Assembly: GCF_002104995.1 (NCBI RefSeq)
Contig: NW_024468431.1
Span: forward strand, 1-21,001
Direction: 5' to 3'
Source of the DNA: Linderina pennispora
Lineage: Eukaryota > Kickxellomycota > Kickxellomycetes > Kickxellales > Kickxellaceae
DNA: 21,001 nt
The position numbers and the translations under genes were made by a program. Below, one piece after another: positions 9,450-18,670 of the stretch (its first letter is position 1; each line of letters starts with the position of its first letter). The notes under the pieces were generated by a model, which was not told the origin of the DNA, did no database searches, and saw nothing but the letters and a program-made list of their open reading frames with translations.

Positions 9450-11952
9450 CTACCTGCTGGCGCCAGAGAGCTCCTGGATCTGCTCGCGGAACGCCCTTTT
9501 GATCTCCTTGATGTCCGCCTGCAGCTCCATGACCTCCTCGGTCTTCTCGCCCAGCATCTCCAGCGCCGTCTCGTGGCGCCGCTTGAGCTCAGCCAGCTCC
9601 TTGGCCAGCGAGCCCTGCTGCTCGGCGTCCTTGCGTATGCCCTCCAGCTCCATGGTGGCGGTGACCAGGTCCTGCGAGTACTCGTGCTTCTGGCGCAGCG
9701 CCGTCTGCAGCTGGGCCTTCAGCGACGTGACCTGTGCCCCAAGCTTCTTGGTTGCTGCATGGGCAGCCAGGTCGGCGTGCTGGCTGTGCGGCTGCTGCAG
9801 TGGCGACATGGCCTCGGTGCCACTGCCACGCCGCGTGCGGCTGTTGGTCGACGAGACTGAGCTGTTGGACAGGTTGCGCGTGTGGCTGGACCGGTCGTTG
9901 GCGGCTGACGAGTACCCGCTGCCCGTGGGAGCTGCAGCCGACATGAACTCGCGAGGCAGCGCTGGCACTGGAGTCACGGACTCTCCATCATCAGCAGCAG
10001 CCATGCCGCCCGCTGGCGACAAGCCCACCGGCGACATGCTGTGGACACGCAGGGCTGCGAGCCGCGCGCTATACGACTCGTTTGCGCTCTCGAGCTTGGC
10101 GCTGAGCTGCCGGTTCGTCTCGTGAAGGCTGTCGAGCTGCTGCCTAATATCCGCGCGGATCTTCACCTCCGTCTGCAGCTGGATTTTGAGCTGATCGGCC
10201 TCGGCACGCACCTCTGCACGCAGCCTCGTCTCCTGGTCAAGCGACTGCCTTATCTCATCGGCCTCAACCGCCTTCGCATCGATCTGCGCCTGAAGCTTAT
10301 CGGCCGATCGGGCAGCTGCACGCGTCTGAGCTGCCCACTCGCGCTCCTTGGCCGCCCACTGGTGACGCTGCTCGGTCTGCCGCATCTGCAGGTCCTCGAT
10401 TTGCTGCAGCAGCGGCAGGGTGTGCTCCTGGATGCTGGCTGTCTCGTCGCTGCTCTTGGATTCGGCTCCGCGCAGCTGTGCCTGCAGGGTACGGATCTGT
10501 GCCAGCGACGACACTTCACGGTCGCGCGCGTCCTCTTCAACCACCAGCAGCCGCTGCTGCAGCTCCTCGACCTGCATTTGCAACCGGTGCTGCGTGGATT
10601 CGGCGTCGGTTCTGATCTTGGCTACCTGCTGCTCGACCTGCCGCTGAACCGACTCCTCACGGCCCTTCTTATCTTCTTCCTGCGATCCCCTGGCGCTATC
10701 GACCTCTTTCCGCAGCCTAGCAATCTCGGCCTCAGCCTTTTCGAGTTTGCCTGCCAGTACCTTCCGCTCATCCATGACGCTCTTCAGCTCACGCTCCATT
10801 GTCTTGCGCTGCGTGCCAAGCTCATAGATCTTTGTGTTCAGAGACTTGATATTGTCGACCGTCGTGCGGTCAACCTGCGACGCCTTCTTCAGTTTCCCGT
10901 TCAGTTCTTCGCTTTTGGCATTTGCTGCATCAATCTTCTTTTGCAGTAGCCCTGTGGCCTTGTCGTGCTGCTTGGCGTCGGCCCGCAGCTTCTTGATCGT
11001 GTTTGACAGACGCAGCTCTTTGGCCGACCATGACTGACCCTCGAGCAGCAATGCCTCGACCTTCTTATTGCGCTCCTCGATCAGCGCTCGCATCTCGGCG
11101 GGCTGGTCCGGAATCGGCGCTGTGCGTAGCCGCTTCAGCTCTGCCTGGATATATGGGTTCTCGACCTTGGAATCTGCAGGAGCATCAGCAAGATCGGCAT
11201 TTGATGCTACATCGCTGTCATGTGTTGAAGCCGGCTCAGACGCGTCTGGTACTTGCGACCCATTCTGGCTACTGGTAGCAGTGGTCGGTGCGTGCTCATG
11301 CAGATCCGAGCTGGTTCGTGGGCTGGCTACCATCGATTCCTCAACAGCCTGTGGTTCCTGTGTGCCTGTGGTCTTTCGTTCAAACTCATTACCACCCACA
11401 TCCCTATCCACTGACTTGCCATTTGTTTTGTTGCCCGTCATCCGCTGCAATCCCAAACGCGTCAAAGAGATCTGCGTCCAGCTCCTCCGCACCTGGCTGT
11501 GGCTCATTTTTACTCTGCTTTGCCGCAACAGCAGACTCTACCGCCGAGTTCTTCTGCTCACTCGCGTTAACTGGCCTCGGTGTCGCGCTCCTTGAACCAC
11601 TGCCGCTTGCATTGCTCATACGGGATTGTGGCCGGGGCGAGTCAAGTGGGCTAGCACCGGTTGCGTTCTTGCGCTCAACCTGTCTTCCTGCGTGCGTCTG
11701 TCGACTGCCTACGTACCCGCCGCGTGCCCCGCGCCCGCGCCCAGCGACCGGCCGTATCTGCCCGGCTTCGCTGGTTGGAATTTCAAGGTACTTGTCTAGC
11801 TGTGTCTCCATTTGGTTGATTGCGTTTTTGAACATGTTGCCCCACCCGCTTGAATTCGCCTGCTTGCTGCTCGGCGCCGGCGAATTGCTTCTGGCTGCGC
11901 TGGCCGGCTGCTTGCCTGCACCCATGGGTCCTCCTCCAAAGAAGCTGTTCAT
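9450..11952 (-). CDS. TMF1/Sgm1-like golgin coiled-coil protein, one frame break
   Basis: The TATA element modulatory factor (TMF1/ARA160) family are Golgi tethers that bind Rab6/Ypt6; yeast Sgm1 is the counterpart. The N-terminus (MNSFFGGGPMGAGK, then WGNMFKNAINQMETQLDKYL near residues 36-55) is the short amphipathic start typical of the family, followed by a Ser/Pro/Gly-rich linker. Around residues 290-330, IEERNKKVEALLLEG and LRLSNTIKKLRADAK match the TMF DNA-binding-like segment. A long coiled coil rich in Q, E, K and R follows, and the last 110 residues (LGAQVTSLKAQLQTAL to LEMLGEKTEEVMELQADIKE) match the C-terminal TMF/Rab6-binding coiled coil. The frame changes at about 11426-11429, a T4 run on the plus strand; removing one base joins the parts into about 833 residues. 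Without that, the gene reads as a 182-codon and a separate 692-codon frame. No intron signals explain the break. Confidence 0.85.
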
Positions 11953-12444
11953 TATTGTCTAATAGAAGGTGTGAGAAAAGGTATAAAGTGACGGCAGCCG
12001 GAGTAGAGAAAGGCTTTATGAACTTTTAATCGAGTTTGTAGGACAGCTGCACTCACACAATCGCACATGTACTACTGCCCAATCGCAGACCACGAGATCT
12101 GTGGAATGCGATTGACCACCATCGACAGCCAGCGATGTGGTTTTTGTGGGCTCTGCTGAACGCCGATATACAGCCAGGTACTACATACTTTTGTCTTTTG
12201 TGGGCTCATGTATATATGCAGATCCGCTGTCTGCTGCATTGCTGGAAAATGCATGTACATGGTAATTCAGATGTAGATGTGTGCCCATGCAGCTCCCCAA
12301 GGCAATTTTTGTTTGTAACCATCTTGATATGTAGCTGTATAAAGCTAAGATACTTCAGAACCTCACAATATAACAACCTTGAAAATGAAGTGATAAGGCC
12401 AGTATGTTTATTGCTGGAAGATAGGAATAAAAGAAAACAGGAAC

Positions 12445-12486
<42 letters not shown>

Positions 12487-12516
12487 CTGATCGGTCAAGC
12501 AAGATGCTGCCTTGTG
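11953..12516. other. Intergenic region: TMF1 upstream, GA repeat, possible LRR remnant
   Basis: This is the upstream region of the TMF1-like gene and the 3' flank of the F-box/LRR-like gene. It contains a GA microsatellite at 12449-12484. A 98-codon minus-strand frame (12206-12502) includes LLYCEVLKYLSFIQL. Its 15-bp DNA stretch at 12348-12362 is identical, and in the same reading frame, to 4271-4285 in the other LRR-like gene. It may be the eroded end of a paralogue. No intact gene is seen. Confidence 0.35.
12449..12484. repeat. GA dinucleotide microsatellite, 18 uninterrupted units
   Basis: Eighteen uninterrupted GA units lie just beyond the 3' end of the F-box/LRR-like gene. It is a simple-sequence tract. 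Length is likely to vary between strains and between assemblies. Confidence 0.97.
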
Positions 12517-14160
12517 CTATCGATTATATGATAGACCAGTGAGTTTCAGAAGTGAGAGATGAGGATAGAGTTGTGCAAAGGTGGTTTCGATATGACTTTG
12601 TATTTCCTGATGGAAAGAGACTGGAACCTGAACCTCCTGAAGCGATGGAAAAGCACCAATGAATTCGAAGCCGATCTGGTCCATATCATCCGCATTGTAC
12701 TTGAAGACACCTGCAAAAGCCCTCACCGTTCGCATGCATGTACTGAAGGAGCGACAGGATGGGAAATGTGGTGTGGTATCTGGAAACCCATTTGCCTGAT
12801 CCAACTCATTATCCCGAGCGATAGACTGCAAACAAAAATACTCCAAAAGAGGAAGCTGAGACATCAGGCGGTTGAGTGAGCCGCAGGTAATAAATGTGTA
12901 CAGCTCCAAATGCCTGAGGTTGGTCCACCGGAAAGAGTCAATAAAAAGATTAAAAGGGAGTTTGGATCTAAACTTGGCAGACGCAGCCACTGAAGCCTGG
13001 CTTAAGATGGATTGTGTGTAGGTGTTGTACTTTTCCTCCGTAACTTCATGCGCAAAGTTATCTAGTAGAGCAATATCTACCGATCTGCAATTCAGTAGAT
13101 GTGTAGCGATGCCCCGAAGCGCGTCGAGCCAGCCACTGAGCTCAACAGACTCGAGGGCAGGGCACAAGCATGAACTATCAAATGTGGGAACAAGTGATGG
13201 TAGATTCTGGAGTCGCAAATTCTTCAGCTTCGGAGCATAAAACCCTTTTGTTCCAGCTACAGGCGGGAGTATCATGCCGTCATCAGAAGCGGGCTCAAAC
13301 TCCGCATAACTAAGGTTAGTAAAGCTGACCTCAAGTGTATTTAGCTCAGGGAATATCAGCGAGCTCCTGGAGTCTGGATCGGTAAAGCTCAATGTAAAAT
13401 CCAAAGACAAATCCCGTAGAATCAAGGCTTTGAGAGCAGGGGGATAGATTCTAGGAAGCTTGCAGTTTTTCCCACCCATGCTAAGCTCAAGATGTGTAAG
13501 GCACGCTGAGAAGTACTTTTGTGTGAACTCAACGGGGGTCCCTTCAATACTCAGATGTTCGATTCGGTATAACGCCTGGTTGATCAGAGGAGATATAGGG
13601 CATGATGGGAATCCAATCCCACTTGTGTTGAACGATACCGACGATAGTTGGGGTAGATGAGTATAAAGATGTGCCGATTCGGACGTATTCCTTTCAATGT
13701 TGAAGTTTTTAGTTCCAGTATCAGCATAAAGAGGACCTTGGTAGTCTTTGACAACGAGGTTAGTGACTGACAGCCACTCTGCTTTATCGAATTGCTGTCT
13801 GCGTAGTAGCTCAATAAGATCAAAATCGCACAGGTATAGACTAAATCCATACAAGTGAATGTTGGTAACCAAATGCGAAAAGCCGTTTTCCACTGTCAGG
13901 TTGATATTGGAGCAGACATTGAGGTCTGCAATGCTGAGCGGATAATCTCTGCTGTCTTCATCTTTAGTAAAGAGGCCAAGGTATGCGTGCGAGTATAGGC
14001 ACGGTAGCAATATTCTTCTCCATCGGCTGCAGACCTGGGCCGGAGAAGGGTCCACCGGGTGGATACATGTATACAAGATATCACAGGCAAATGAGCCGCT
14101 AATCAAGTGTAATAGTATCCTCCTCAAGACCGTATCAGAAATATCGTTAACGGTGGCCAT
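12517..14160 (-). CDS. F-box/LRR-like protein of unknown target, intact single exon
   Basis: An uninterrupted 547-residue frame starts at 14160 (MATVNDISDTVLRRILLHL). The first 60 residues look like a degenerate F-box: ISDTVLRRILLHL, then AQVCSRWRRILLPCLYSHAYL. The rest is leucine-rich with irregular LRR-like units: LYRIEHLSIEGTPVEF, LTHLELSMGG, ALKALILRDLSL, FPELNTLEVSFTNL, APKLKNLRLQNLPSL, LRHLELYTF and FPSLQEVQVPV. F-box proteins bring substrates to SCF ubiquitin ligases through Skp1; that role is inferred only from the fold. The segment LELYTFITCGSLNRLMSQLP parallels LCLYTGIAPASHIGRLLEQL in the broken gene at 2901-5442, so the two are probably paralogues. An upstream in-frame ATG at 14238 is rejected because the F-box similarity begins at 14160. 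The gene appears richer in A+T than its neighbours. Confidence 0.8.
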   Translation of the reverse strand: MATVNDISDTVLRRILLHLISGSFACDILYTCIHPVDPSPAQVCSRWRRILLPCLYSHAYLGLFTKDEDSRDYPLSIADLNVCSNINLTVENGFSHLVTNIHLYGFSLYLCDFDLIELLRRQQFDKAEWLSVTNLVVKDYQGPLYADTGTKNFNIERNTSESAHLYTHLPQLSSVSFNTSGIGFPSCPISPLINQALYRIEHLSIEGTPVEFTQKYFSACLTHLELSMGGKNCKLPRIYPPALKALILRDLSLDFTLSFTDPDSRSSLIFPELNTLEVSFTNLSYAEFEPASDDGMILPPVAGTKGFYAPKLKNLRLQNLPSLVPTFDSSCLCPALESVELSGWLDALRGIATHLLNCRSVDIALLDNFAHEVTEEKYNTYTQSILSQASVAASAKFRSKLPFNLFIDSFRWTNLRHLELYTFITCGSLNRLMSQLPLLEYFCLQSIARDNELDQANGFPDTTPHFPSCRSFSTCMRTVRAFAGVFKYNADDMDQIGFEFIGAFPSLQEVQVPVSFHQEIQSHIETTFAQLYPHLSLLKLTGLSYNR

Positions 14161-14446
14161 TCCTGAGAAAACTGTGGAATTTCGAGAAGAGTAGAGATGA
14201 GAAAGAGTTGTTCTGCTCCCACCTGCCATTCGCCACATGATGCATGTTTGGGCAACTATGCCAATCCTCTTGATGTCGCCTCCCTAATCCTACACACAAC
14301 AATGCGCGATGATGGATCTGTATATCACATTGGTGAATAACCGCAGGCATCCACGTAGTCATGTACACAGGCACTCGGCTATGTAGTATTTATTCAAAAC
14401 TGGGCTCACTCTGTAATGGCATGATGATGCATGCATGCGAGGCATC

Positions 14447-16325
14447 TTACTTCTTGGCCAGAATGACCGAGTGCTGGCCACCAGCAGCGATCTTGATAAT
14501 CGTCTTGCCCTCAATCTTCTGGCCTGCAAGACGTGTCGGCAGCGCAACATCCTCCTCCTCACCATTGCCCAGCTGCAGCATCTCACCGTAGCCCCAGGTA
14601 TATGCAGAGCCATCCTCAGCAAGAGCGATATTGTGGTTCGATCCGCACACGAAATCGACAATCTTGGGCAGGCCCTCGATCAACGTCGGCTTCGAGATGG
14701 CCTTCTTGTGCGAGGACTCGCCACCCTCGGCGGGCTTCTTGTCCGCATCGAGCGTGTCGAAGGGAAGGCCGGTCTGGTGGGAGTCAGAACGGCCAAAGGC
14801 ATACAACTTGCCGTCCTTGGACAGCGCAATGGAGTGGTGCTCGCCGCCCGAGATCTTGACGACCTCCACGCCCTCGAGGGCAGTGATCCTGGTCGGCTCG
14901 TGGACGACCTCATCGTTGCCGCCATCCTCGGGGCGCAGGCCCAGCTGGTGGAAGTTGTTCAGACCCCAGGCTAGAACCTCGCCGGTCTTGGTGATGGCGA
15001 AGCTGTGGTACGAGCCGGAGCCGATGTGGGCAACGTCCAGGATGCGCAGGCGCTCGGGGATCAGACCGTGCTTGCGGCGGCGCTCGATGACCAGGCGGCC
15101 GAGCTGGCCCTGTTGGCCGTAGCCCCAGGCGTAGACCTTGCCGCTGGCAGCCAGGCCGATGGCGTGGTCGACGCCAGCACACAGATCGACGATCGGCTCG
15201 CGGAACTCATTGATCACCATTGGCAGGCCCTGGATCTCGACGCCCTCGTTGAAGCCCATGATGCCCTCTGCGCTGCGGAACGTGCCCCACGAGTACACGT
15301 GGCCGTCGTCCGACAGCGCAAACGACGCCGAGTCGCTGCACGCAACCTTGGCAATCCCCACATTATCCAGGCCCTCGACGCGCGCGGCCGTGTACTCGTC
15401 GCCGCCGCGACCCAGGGCCTTCTGGTCGTTGCATCCCCACGACCACAGCTTGCCGTCGGCAGCAATTGCGATGGTGTGCAGGCCGCCCGACACTATGTCG
15501 ACGATCTGCTGCTCTTCAATCGCTGTCACTGGGAACGGCTTCTTACGCTCAATCATGTCGTCGCCCAGACCCAGCTGGCCACAGTCGCCGTTGCCAAACA
15601 CAAACACTGTGCCAGGCACAGTAGACCGTGTGGCCAGCGCATGCACAGGCGCGGTGCGCGGCTTCAGGAACTGCATGGGCTCGGGGAGCTTCGGCTCGGT
15701 GGGAGCAGCAGCGACAGGCACGGCAGGTGCGGCAGGTTTGGAAGTAGCACGCTTCTTTGCAGGGGCCTTCTTAGCCGGGGCCTTCTTTGCAGGAGCCTCC
15801 TTTGCAGGAGCCTTCTTAGCCGGACCAGCCTTCTTAGCAGGACCAGCCTTCTTAGCTGGAGCAGCCTTCTTCGCAGCAGGCGGCGTGGTCTTCTTCGCAG
15901 CAGGCGGCGTGGTCTTCTTCGCAGTGGCGTTCCTCGCGGGAATGACGCGTGTTTTGACCGGGGCCTTGACCTCGACGGTCAGCACCTTGCTCTTCTTTGC
16001 CGCGGAGCCGTTGGTGGCGACGGGGGCCGTGTCTGATTTACGTGCTCCTATATTGCAGATGCAGGGGGTAAGCGTGATGCAGCCTGGTTTTGTCAAAAAC
16101 ATGAATCATGGCCTGCTTTATCGCCCATTTCTGAACACTCAGGGTGCCCATATAGTGGATACGGCAGCTTGCTCCGGCCTTCAGTATGCCTAAAATCCTA
16201 AGCACCCCCTGAAAATACCGAGCCCAGGAGAAGCTTATCTGAACCGCCCAGCGGCGACATGTTTATTCCCCATCAATAGCTCCGACCGACGCGTCTGGCC
16301 AGGACAACTTACTCTTGCCAGGCAT
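14447..16325 (-). CDS. RCC1: RCC1/Pim1/Prp20, Ran guanine-nucleotide exchange factor with histone-H1-like basic tail, two exons
   Basis: RCC1 is the chromatin-bound exchange factor that loads Ran with GTP and so directs nuclear transport and spindle assembly. Exon 1 is 16313-16325 (only 13 nt, MPGK plus one base), the intron is 16048-16312 (265 nt, GTAAGT to ATATAG), and exon 2 is 14447-16047. Splicing gives MPGKRARKSDTAPV and 537 residues. A seven-blade beta propeller begins near residue 150 with VFVFGNGDCGQLGLGDDM and IERKKPFPV, close to vertebrate RCC1. Blade motifs GGLHTIAIAADGKLWSWG, SFALSDDGHVYSWG, HAIGLAASGKVYAWG, SFAITKTGEVLAWG, HSIALSKDGKLYAFG, NIALAEDGSAYTWG and GGQHSVILAKK follow in order. 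Residues 47-110 are a Lys/Ala/Pro-rich tail of repeated PAKKA units, longer than in animals or yeasts and like a histone H1 tail. The frame is intact. The longer unspliced reading from 16102 is rejected because the spliced start fits the family. Confidence 0.95.
15867..15924. repeat. Perfect 24-bp tandem repeat, 2.4 copies, in the RCC1 tail
   Basis: A 24-bp unit is repeated exactly at 15867-15890 and 15891-15914, with a partial third copy to 15924. It encodes two copies of KKTTPPAA in the basic tail of RCC1. Less perfect repeats of the KKAPA/KKAGP units continue on the low-coordinate side to about 15755. Confidence 0.9.
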
Positions 16326-16541
16326 GGTTTTCTTTTTGTATGTTGCTGGTTGTGGAGGGAGGGGACAGAAAGGACGAGGAGGGAAATTTGAGAGGAGAGA
16401 AAGTATAAACAGCTGAGACGCGTGGAAAAAAGAGTGGTGGGCTGCCAGCGAGAGGCAGATGCCACCCGGTTTTCAAGCAAATTTTTTATGTGGCCGGATA
16501 GGGGCGCTATTGGGCTTGTTGTTGGGCTAACACGGGAAAAA

Positions 16542-17859
16542 TTATGATTTCTTGCCCTGGACCTCGTATCTCTTGCCGCGGAAGCCGTAGATGCCCCAGT
16601 TGGCAATGGCCCACTCGCGCAGGTTGCGGATGCCAAAGTCGCGCTTGAGGCTGGCAAAGGGGTTCGGCTGGGGCTGCAGCAGCCAGTCCATCTTGCCGGC
16701 AAAGTCGTCCTCCAGCGCCTTGACGTCGCTCAGCATGTCCTTCTCGTGGAAGCCGGTGGCAAACACGGCGCACTTTGTCTCGAGCAGCTTCTCGACGGTG
16801 GGACGCCAGCCGTCGCGGCCGCGCGGGTGGGCGATACCGGGGCTGAACATGAAGAAGATGTCGGTGTACGGATCAAAGGGGGCAAAGTTCCAGATGGCGT
16901 CGTGGAAGTAGCCCTTGTGGTACTTGAGCGCCAGACGCGACGACACGGCAATGGTCGAGCGCGTCTCGTCGGGCGACGGAATGCACTCTGGACCGACAAA
17001 GTAGATGTTGATCGGGCTGTGCGGCAGCAGATACGACAGCTGCAGATACAGGTGCGGCGGCAGCATGGCCTCGGCGCGCGCGCCTAGCACAAACACGCGC
17101 AGCGGCGTGACCTGCATCTCCAGCTCCTTCTCGCTGCGTGCCAGCTCGTGCTCCTTGATCGTCGTCCGCAGCGCCGTCAGCGACTTCAGGCCCTCGGGTG
17201 TCAGCCCCGCGCCCAGCGCAAACGGGCTGTACTGGTGCAGCACCGCGCCCATCGTGATCGGGTACGTTAGCACCTTGCTCACGTGCCGCATTGACCGGTC
17301 CGACTCCACGTTTGTGAACGACCGCGTGTACAGGAACGTGTCCCAGTCGCTCAGATTCACCACCACCTCCGGCAGCTGCGCCGACGGGAACTCGAACTCC
17401 CGCAGCGTGCGTCCCGACCGCAGATCGTGCTCGTCCTCGTTCGCCTCCCGCAGGTACCCGCAGTGCTCTGCGTGGTGCTGCTTGTCGCTGACCCAGTGCG
17501 TCTCGCTGCAGTGTGTCGGATACCCGCAGTCGGGGCACTCGAACATGGGCTCGCGTGTCCGCTGCCGTGCCGCTGCTCGACGTCTCGCTGACACACGTCG
17601 GGCAGCTGCCGTGCTCCTGGATCAGCAAGCCCTTCTCGCGCATCTCCTTGATCGGCGACTTGGATAGTGGGTGGAACAGATCGTTGCTCTTCACCAGCAG
17701 CCGTTGCTGCCCCGATCCCCCGCTCACCCCGCCGTCACCTTTCGGCGAGGGTGCAAATAGTGATTTGAGCGAAATGAACCTCCGCGCCGAAGCGGCCCGG
17801 CTCACGCCTGCGAATCTGGGTGCCGCTGTTGCTGTCCGTAGCAGTGTCTGGCTGTACAT
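16542..17859 (-). CDS. MSS51: Mss51, mitochondrial translational activator of COX1, one frame break
   Basis: Mss51 activates translation of mitochondrial COX1 mRNA and couples it to assembly of cytochrome oxidase. The N-terminus (MYSQTLLRTATAAPRF, with ARRFISLKS) is Arg/Ser-rich and looks like a mitochondrial presequence. HPLSKSPIKEMREKG is family-like. A MYND-type zinc finger follows: CPTC at residues 86-89, then CPDCGYPTHCSETHW and HHAEHC, then EHDLRSGRTLREFEFP. The C-terminal domain includes WDTFLYTRSF, LTYPITMGAVLHQYSP, LTPEGLKSLTALR, FVLGARAEAMLP, YFVGPEC and GFRGKRYEV, all as in yeast Mss51. One extra base near 17550-17575 shifts the frame inside the zinc finger; removing it gives about 438 residues (yeast 436). 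The break is most likely a sequence error. The gene is divergent from RPLP2. Confidence 0.92.
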
Positions 17860-18346
17860 TGCTCTCTAGGGCGAACTTGTTAGAATTGATATGGGGGGTT
17901 GAATTTGCAGAGAAGTACGAGTGGGCAACGGGCCTGCTTAGCGCCTGCGCTGCCCATTCTCCGCATGAAATCAGCTCCACTGTCAGCAAAGCCGCTGCTT
18001 CTTGATCAGGATACTGTGATCTGATCTTCTGATCGCACCTTTTTCGAGTTTTTTTTTTCAAATCTGCGTTTTCTTGCTAGTGCATTAAAACTATCTGCCA
18101 AACCGCACCAAAGTGTAGAGCCTCTCTCTCTCCGTACCTTGTCGTTCGTTGAAAAACTTAATAGCTCCGACACCCCGGTTAAACCTTGCGTTAAGTAAGC
18201 CGAATAAATGTACGCTTGTGGATTCGACGCTGAATGGATGCGCGCGCCGGACTCGCTGGATCGATGGATACGCAATGCGACGCAAAACGCCGCCCTGAGC
18301 ATTTCACTGAATCACCTCCAATCATTCCGAATTTGTGTAGTCTAAA
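17860..18346. promoter_or_regulatory. Divergent promoter between MSS51 and RPLP2, with a cluster of TGATC repeats
   Basis: This 487-bp gap lies between the two divergent starts. Four TGATC pentamers occur at 18003, 18017, 18022 and 18030, followed by a T-rich tract at 18041-18058. A possible 5' UTR intron of RPLP2 runs from GTAAGC at 18195 to TAG at 18340 and would remove upstream ATGs near 18208-18275. Promoter and intron roles are inferred. Confidence 0.45.
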
Positions 18347-18670
18347 ATGCGTTATATTGCCGCCTACCTTCTGCTCCAGCTCGCTGAGACCACCCCGTCC
18401 GCTGAGGGCATCGAGAGCATCCTCTCGTCCGTTGGCATTGACGCCGACAGCGAGCGCATTTCCAAGCTCCTCGCCGAGCTTGAGGGCAAGGACATTGCCG
18501 AGCTCATCGCTGAGGGTTCGTCCAAGCTCGCTTCCGTCCCCTCGGGTGGTGCCGCCCCTGCTGGTGGTGCCGCTGCCGCCGGCGGTGCCGCCGAGGCTGC
18601 CGTGGAGGAGAAGCCCGCTGAGGAGGAGGAGGAGTCCGACGACGACATGGGCTTCGGTCTGTTCGACTAA
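18347..18670 (+). CDS. RPLP2: 60S acidic ribosomal protein P2
   Basis: P2 pairs with P1 on the uL10 stalk of the large ribosomal subunit and recruits elongation factors. The 107-residue frame starts [14 protein letters not shown], has the dimerisation helices ([40 protein letters not shown]), a Gly/Ala hinge near residues 68-88, and the invariant acidic end [13 protein letters not shown]. The start with [10 protein letters not shown] marks P2 rather than P1. There is no coding intron and the codon use looks biased to C-ending codons, as in highly expressed genes. Confidence 0.97.
   Translation: MRYIAAYLLLQLAETTPSAEGIESILSSVGIDADSERISKLLAELEGKDIAELIAEGSSKLASVPSGGAAPAGGAAAAGGAAEAAVEEKPAEEEEESDDDMGFGLFD

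Noticed and set aside
9358-10949. Long plus-strand frames (255 and 302 codons) opposite the TMF1-like gene
   Set aside because: They are antisense to a well-supported coiled-coil gene; the Leu/Arg/Ser-rich products are reverse-complement reflections of CAG/GAG-rich codons.
14636-14650. Sequence resembling a tRNA B box (GGTTCGATCC)
   Set aside because: It lies inside the RCC1 coding region and no A box or cloverleaf arms surround it.
15005-16193. Plus-strand frames of 343 and 351 codons opposite RCC1, one with a run of Phe/Ala/Gly that looks like membrane segments
   Set aside because: The run is the antisense of the Lys/Ala-rich repeat tail; the sense strand encodes a clear RCC1 propeller.
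16873-17540. Minus-strand Arg/Ala-rich frame continuing from the MSS51 N-terminus
   Set aside because: This is the out-of-frame reading after the break; the Mss51 domain lies in the neighbouring frame.
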